Under the pieces are notes generated by a model. It had not been told where the DNA came from. It saw only the letters and a program-made list of their open reading frames with translations, and made no database searches. This document shows, piece by piece, positions 62,215-64,000 of a DNA stretch of 64,000 nucleotides (within the stretch, counting starts at the first letter, position 1; the number at the start of each line of letters is the position of its first letter). Made by a program: the position numbers and the translations under genes. This DNA comes from Thermophagus xiamenensis (lineage in GTDB: Bacteria > Bacteroidota > Bacteroidia > Bacteroidales > Marinilabiliaceae): the NCBI RefSeq assembly GCF_900112795.1, contig NZ_FONA01000009.1:1-64000 (forward strand). Direction: 5' to 3'.

Positions 62215-63909
62215 ATGGAATATTCCTTATTTGATTTTCTTTCACTTATTGGCTCCTTAGGGCTATTTCTTTATGGCATGAAAATTATGAGTGAGGCCTT
62301 GCAAAAAGTTGCAGGGAATAAAATGCGGGCCATACTGTCGGCCATGACCTCCAACCGCTTTTTTGGCATATTCACCGGCTTTTTGGTTACGGCCATGATA
62401 CAATCCTCCTCAGCCACAACGGTTATGGTGGTGAGTTTTGTAAATGCCGGATTAATCACACTAAAAGAATCTATTGGAGTTATCATGGGCGCTAATATCG
62501 GGACCACTATCACCGGATGGGTCATCACAATATTTGGTTTCAAAGTTAAAATTAGTGCCTATTCACTTCCATTAATAGGGTTGGGCTTACCATTCATTTT
62601 TTCAAAATCTGGCTCTAAACGTTCATATGGTGAATTGCTAATAGGTTTTGCCTTACTCTTTTTGGGTTTAGAGTTTTTAAAGCAATCTGTTCCAAACATT
62701 CAAGGAAATCCTGAACTTTTAAGCTTTTTACACCGCTATACGGATCACGGGTTGGCAACAACGCTTTTGTTTTTAGTTATCGGAACTTGTTTAACCATCA
62801 TCGTTCAATCTTCTTCGGCCACCATGGCCTTAACGTTCGTAATGTGCAACGAGGGATGGATAGAATTCAATCAAGCGGCCGCCATGATTCTTGGTGAAAA
62901 TATAGGTACAACCATCACGGCCAACATAGCAGCGGCAGTAGGTAACTTAAGTGCCAAGCGGGCTGCCCGAATCCACTTAATTTTTAATCTTCTGGGAGTT
63001 TTGTGGATGTTATTTGTATTTAATCAATTCACCGGGCTCATTGATTCTTTAATGTCTCGCAATGGCGGTATTTCACCCAGTCACTCTCCCGCAGCCATCC
63101 CAACCGCCTTATCAATTTTCCATTCTTCGTTTAATATTATCAATGTACTTATATTCGTTTGGTTTACCCCGCTTATACAAAAAGCAGTTGAATATTTGGT
63201 TCCAAATAAATCAAAAGAGTCTGACGAAGAATTCCGGCTAAAATACATTACCACCGGAATGCTTTCAACAGCCGAACTGTCGTTACTTCAAGCAAAAAAA
63301 GAAATTCAATTTTATGCCAAACACACCACCAAGATGTTTGGTTTCGTCAGAAAAATGATGCATGAAGAAAAAGATAAAAAGTTTAATAAACAATTCTCCA
63401 AGGTTCAAAAATATGAAGGCATTAGTGATAATGTGGAAGTAGAAATAACTAATTATCTGGCACAAATTTCCCAATACAAACTCAGTGAAATTGGCCGAAA
63501 AAGATTAAGGTCTATGCTCAAAATGGCGGGTGATTTGGAGAGCATTGCCGATAGTAATTTCAATCTGGCAAGAACCGTCAACCGTATGCGGGAACAAAAC
63601 ATTAAATTTAAATCCTCGGCCTTGGAAAAGCTGGAACTCATGTTTAATCTTGTAGAAGAAGCTCTTTCAATAATGCGGGAAAACCTTCAGCAAGATGAAC
63701 TAGCCGTTTCACTCGACAAAGCTAAATTACTGGAGAGTCAAATCAACAACTATCGAAACCAGTTAAAAAGTGAGCATCTCGACAACCTGGCCAATAAAGT
63801 GTATTCCTACGAAGCAGGTATTATATTTAATGACCTGTTTTCGGAATGTGAAAAGCTGGCTGATTATATCATCAACGTATCCGAAGCAATTGAAGAAGTA
63901 GCAATTTAA
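62215..63909 (+). CDS. Na+/Pi cotransporter family protein with C-terminal PhoU-like domain
   Basis: The product is 564 residues. Two homologous membrane halves carry the family QSSSATT motif: FLVTAMIQSSSATTVMVVSF and CLTIIVQSSSATMALTFVMC, each followed by NIGTTIT. The soluble C-terminus (about 350-564) is helical and PhoU-like (RKRLRSMLKMAGDLESIADS). NptA-type proteins import phosphate with sodium; some bacterial members have other anions. It is 139 bp after the propeller-protein gene and probably separately transcribed. Confidence 0.95.
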   Translation: MEYSLFDFLSLIGSLGLFLYGMKIMSEALQKVAGNKMRAILSAMTSNRFFGIFTGFLVTAMIQSSSATTVMVVSFVNAGLITLKESIGVIMGANIGTTITGWVITIFGFKVKISAYSLPLIGLGLPFIFSKSGSKRSYGELLIGFALLFLGLEFLKQSVPNIQGNPELLSFLHRYTDHGLATTLLFLVIGTCLTIIVQSSSATMALTFVMCNEGWIEFNQAAAMILGENIGTTITANIAAAVGNLSAKRAARIHLIFNLLGVLWMLFVFNQFTGLIDSLMSRNGGISPSHSPAAIPTALSIFHSSFNIINVLIFVWFTPLIQKAVEYLVPNKSKESDEEFRLKYITTGMLSTAELSLLQAKKEIQFYAKHTTKMFGFVRKMMHEEKDKKFNKQFSKVQKYEGISDNVEVEITNYLAQISQYKLSEIGRKRLRSMLKMAGDLESIADSNFNLARTVNRMREQNIKFKSSALEKLELMFNLVEEALSIMRENLQQDELAVSLDKAKLLESQINNYRNQLKSEHLDNLANKVYSYEAGIIFNDLFSECEKLADYIINVSEAIEEVAI

Positions 63910-63943
63910 TTATCAAATAATAACCAATTAATATTGCTTTAAC

Positions 63944-64000
63944 ATGACTGTTCTACTTTTGAGTCAGAAAGAAAAAAACAAATCAAAATCAGGAAAGTCA
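63944..64000 (+). CDS. possible start of a further gene, cut by the window edge
   Basis: ATG at 63944 opens a frame of 19 codons (MTVLLLSQKEKNKSKSGKS) that is still open at the window end. A lysine/serine-rich start is unremarkable, and no ribosome-binding site is clear. The call is weak. Confidence 0.25.
   Translation, partial: MTVLLLSQKEKNKSKSGKS

Overview
The window comes from a Bacteroidota chromosome, most likely order Bacteroidales or Marinilabiliales. Four things point there. There is a SusC/SusD pair. There is a PorZ-like component of the type IX secretion system with a C-terminal sorting domain. Several intergenic regions carry Bacteroidota promoter boxes (TAnnTTTG, two of them with an upstream TTTG exactly 19 bp away). 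Ribosomal protein S16 has a long Lys/Glu/Ala-rich tail. No rRNA, tRNA or CRISPR array was seen.

Layout. (1) 1-3.3 kb is an accessory 'graveyard': a partial transposase-accessory-like HTH gene, two truncated Rhs-type pretoxin fragments (one carrying a JAB-like toxin domain and followed by a possible immunity gene), a 46-bp tandem array built of 23-bp halves, a headless XRE regulator, and a 24-bp-periodic AT-rich array. (2) 3.4-24.4 kb is a large amino-sugar and peptidoglycan-salvage supercluster. On the minus strand it has an amidase/golvesin protein, a glycosyltransferase, a DUF4922 protein, a SpoIID-like protein, a GH9-deacetylase fusion, an AmpG/MurT-like permease, a GHL10 glycosidase-like protein, a sodium:solute symporter and a NagX-like acetyltransferase. 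On the plus strand it has a MurNAc/GlcNAc kinase (murK), murQ, and a NagB-PIG-L fusion, with a FadR-type GntR regulator between. A near-identical TGTnATACA half-palindrome occurs in both divergent control regions and may be the regulator's operator. (3) 24.4-33.6 kb holds a short MITE-like inverted-repeat element and a compact polysaccharide-utilisation locus (duplicated-domain lipoprotein, SusC, SusD, GH43), probably for an arabinan-like glycan. (4) 34.2-64 kb is mostly housekeeping: mgtE, rsmA, two UPF0104-type membrane proteins, a bifunctional-nuclease-family protein, a nucleoside transporter, trxA, dnaE, rpsP, the atpBEFHAG part of the F-type ATP synthase (atpD and atpC are not here) preceded by a bactofilin, a cyclase-HD fusion, a universal stress protein, rdgB, porZ, a large propeller protein and a Na/Pi cotransporter.

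How the genes work together. In the salvage cluster, periplasmic or surface enzymes would release peptides and sugars from muropeptides and GlcNAc-containing glycans. The permease would import MurNAc or a related sugar, MurK would phosphorylate it, MurQ would remove the lactyl ether to give GlcNAc-6-P, and the NagB-PIG-L protein would deacetylate and/or deaminate it towards fructose-6-P. No nagA gene is visible, so the PIG-L domain is an obvious candidate for the deacetylation step; this is inference. Four copies of a palindromic intergenic repeat (about 100-190 bp) sit in gene-end gaps across the window and are the most striking unexplained DNA element.
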